NCBI GenBank assembly: GCA_021199595.1
Contig: JAJQHT010000079.1
Coordinates: forward strand, 1 to 6,164
Source of the DNA: Oscillospiraceae bacterium
Lineage (GTDB): Bacteria > Bacillota > Clostridia > Oscillospirales > Oscillospiraceae
DNA: 6,164 nt
Reading direction: 5' to 3'
Shown here: positions 4,921-6,164 of the stretch, piece after piece
Numbering within the stretch: position 1 is the stretch's first letter
Layout: each line of letters opens with the position of its first letter
Notes under the pieces: model-generated
What the model was told of the DNA's origin: nothing
Database searches by the model: none
Seen by the model: the letters and a program-made list of their open reading frames with translations, nothing else
Program-made: the position numbers and the translations under genes

Positions 4921-6164
4921 TTAGTCTATCAGCAAAGCGCGCGCATCGGACGGGGTGTTTTGGAAGAACATGATGAAATAGACGGGAAGATATGTGATTT
5001 TCCCCCGACTTCTTATCTCCCGCTCATTTGAGAGGACATACGCCTTTTGGATATGGTAATCCTCGTTGCTCACAAGGGTATTCAGGGCGCTGTGAACCGT
5101 GTAATCCTTGCCGGACTTGACCTCAATCGGCACGGCGGAAAGGCTTGCGAAATCGTCGATCAGATAATCCACCTCGCCTTTGCTGCGGTTGTCATAGTAA
5201 AACAGCCGGTGGCCATGGGCAATCAGCTCGCTGGCTACCACCGTTTCATAGACGGAGCCGAGGTTTATGGAACGCACATCGTCCAGAACGGCACGGATGT
5301 TGCTGCCATAGAGAATCCCGGACAGAATGCCCACATCGTTCAGATACAGCTTCAGCAAATTCTTCCCCTCCGACTCCGCCAGCGGGAACTGCGGGTTGGA
5401 AATCGCCTGCACATTCAGGGCGATGCCCGCGCTGATGAGGTATTCAAATTCGTCCTCATAGTCGGCAAAGGTCTTGCCGCGCTTGTCCTCAATGCGCTGG
5501 GCTATCACACGCTTTTTCTTGTTCTCCATGTTGGAGGGGATAAGCTCATAGATGCGGCGGATTTTGAGCTTATGCTGATCATCGTACTTGGAGGCGTCGG
5601 CGGCGTAGTAGTCGCGGATCTCCGCCTGGATCTCACGCACACGCTGAATGTTGCGGGTCTCCAGATACGCATTGACAGCATCTGGCAGCCCGCCCACCAG
5701 CAGGAATTTGCGGAACAAATCCATCATTTTGTTGTGCAGATTTTCCTCCAGCGACTCCCGCCTTTCAAATTTGGCGCGCAGCGCGGAGATGGCCACGCCA
5801 TTCATGCCGCTGGCATAGAGAAACTCCTCAAAATCCAGCGGGAACATACGCACCCGGCGGATGCTGCCCATGGGGATGGAGGAGGTCTGTGAGAGCGTAA
5901 CGCCAAGCAGGGAGCCGCTGGCGATATAGGTGAACCTGTCGTCCTGCGCCAGGAATTTCAGCAGCGTCAGGAGGTGGGGATAAGCCTGGATCTCGTCGAT
6001 AAATACCAACGTGTTGTCCCGCTGCTTCATTTTGTCGCCGGAGAGCATACTCAGCTGCAGATAGAAGTCCTCTGTCGTTCTGGTGCCGCTGAAAAGCTGT
6101 TCGCCAAGGGAATCCTCCACCATGTTGAGTTCTATGAAGTTTTCAAACAGCTTCTGCCCCACAT
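4921..6164 (-). CDS. AAA_14/DUF4143-type ATP-binding protein, missing its N-terminus (runs off the right edge)
   Basis: The last 413 residues of an ATPase; the frame is open to the window edge and the GTG at 6162-6160 is probably internal. Residue numbers count from it. The Walker A loop should lie in the roughly 35-45 missing residues. Walker B is clear (TLVFIDEIQ, 51-59), then a sensor-like YIASGSLLG (79-87) and the family's IRRVRMFPLDFEEFL (101-115). VGGLPDAV (156-163) opens the helical region. The C-terminal DUF4143 part carries a PD-(D/E)XK nuclease-like pattern: GEVDYLI (329-335) and PIEVKSG (345-351; Glu347, Lys349). Proteins of this build are common, often multi-copy, in bacteria and archaea, and their substrate is not established. 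Its own terminator follows. Nothing links it functionally to the switch; it seems to be an unrelated neighbour. Confidence 0.9.
   Translation of the reverse strand, partial: VGQKLFENFIELNMVEDSLGEQLFSGTRTTEDFYLQLSMLSGDKMKQRDNTLVFIDEIQAYPHLLTLLKFLAQDDRFTYIASGSLLGVTLSQTSSIPMGSIRRVRMFPLDFEEFLYASGMNGVAISALRAKFERRESLEENLHNKMMDLFRKFLLVGGLPDAVNAYLETRNIQRVREIQAEIRDYYAADASKYDDQHKLKIRRIYELIPSNMENKKKRVIAQRIEDKRGKTFADYEDEFEYLISAGIALNVQAISNPQFPLAESEGKNLLKLYLNDVGILSGILYGSNIRAVLDDVRSINLGSVYETVVASELIAHGHRLFYYDNRSKGEVDYLIDDFASLSAVPIEVKSGKDYTVHSALNTLVSNEDYHIQKAYVLSNEREIRSRGKITYLPVYFIMFFQNTPSDARALLID

Noticed and set aside
4788..4973. 61-codon plus-strand frame across the intergenic terminator
   Set aside because: It runs through the terminator hairpin into the antisense of the ATPase gene and has no ribosome binding site or recognisable motif.
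5047..5892. Long plus-strand frame opposite the ATPase gene
   Set aside because: The opposite strand encodes a clear Walker B/DUF4143 protein; this frame is its GC-biased shadow.

Overview
All recognisable genes lie on the minus strand, so the biology reads from right to left. Strong AGGAGG-type ribosome binding sites, a sortase-anchored surface protein with Gram-positive pilin-type isopeptide domains, and a signal-peptidase-like gene in the same operon point to a Gram-positive Firmicute. A gut-type clostridium (Oscillospiraceae/Ruminococcaceae-like) is my best guess. No rRNA or other marker fixes the taxon.

Layout from the right edge: (1) 4921-6164, the 3' part of an AAA_14/DUF4143-type ATPase gene, closed by an intrinsic terminator at 4861-4896. 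(2) 3873-4709, a complete tyrosine recombinase with its own promoter and ribosome binding site. (3) 3501-3872, a gene-free control region. (4) 540-3500, a 986-residue secreted, wall-anchored surface protein with Spy0128-like and Cna-B-like domains and an SPDTG sorting signal. (5) 143-547, a small DivIVA-like coiled-coil protein overlapping the surface gene by 8 bases. (6) 1-156, the N-terminus of a probable type I signal peptidase, overlapping (5) by 14 bases.

The main discovery is the control region. Two 24-base sites, at 3544-3567 and 3841-3864, are inverted copies of one another with a single mismatch. Each has ACCACAG/CTGTGGT arms around an asymmetric spacer. They bracket a 321-base segment (sites included) that holds a near-consensus promoter (TTGATT, 17 bases, TATAAT) and hairpins. 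The right site lies just past the stop codon of the recombinase gene; the left site lies 43 bases before the surface gene. This is the layout of a phase-variable invertible promoter, comparable in logic to the fimS/FimB-FimE switch of E. coli and the RecV-dependent switches of Clostridioides difficile.

In the sequence given, the promoter points right, away from the surface gene, and a good intrinsic terminator points left toward it. I therefore read this copy as locked OFF. Inversion would place the promoter about 105 bases upstream of the surface gene start, facing it, and would switch on the surface protein, the coiled-coil protein and the signal peptidase together. The geometry is seen directly. 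The family roles are established knowledge. Inversion itself and the ON/OFF assignment are inference.
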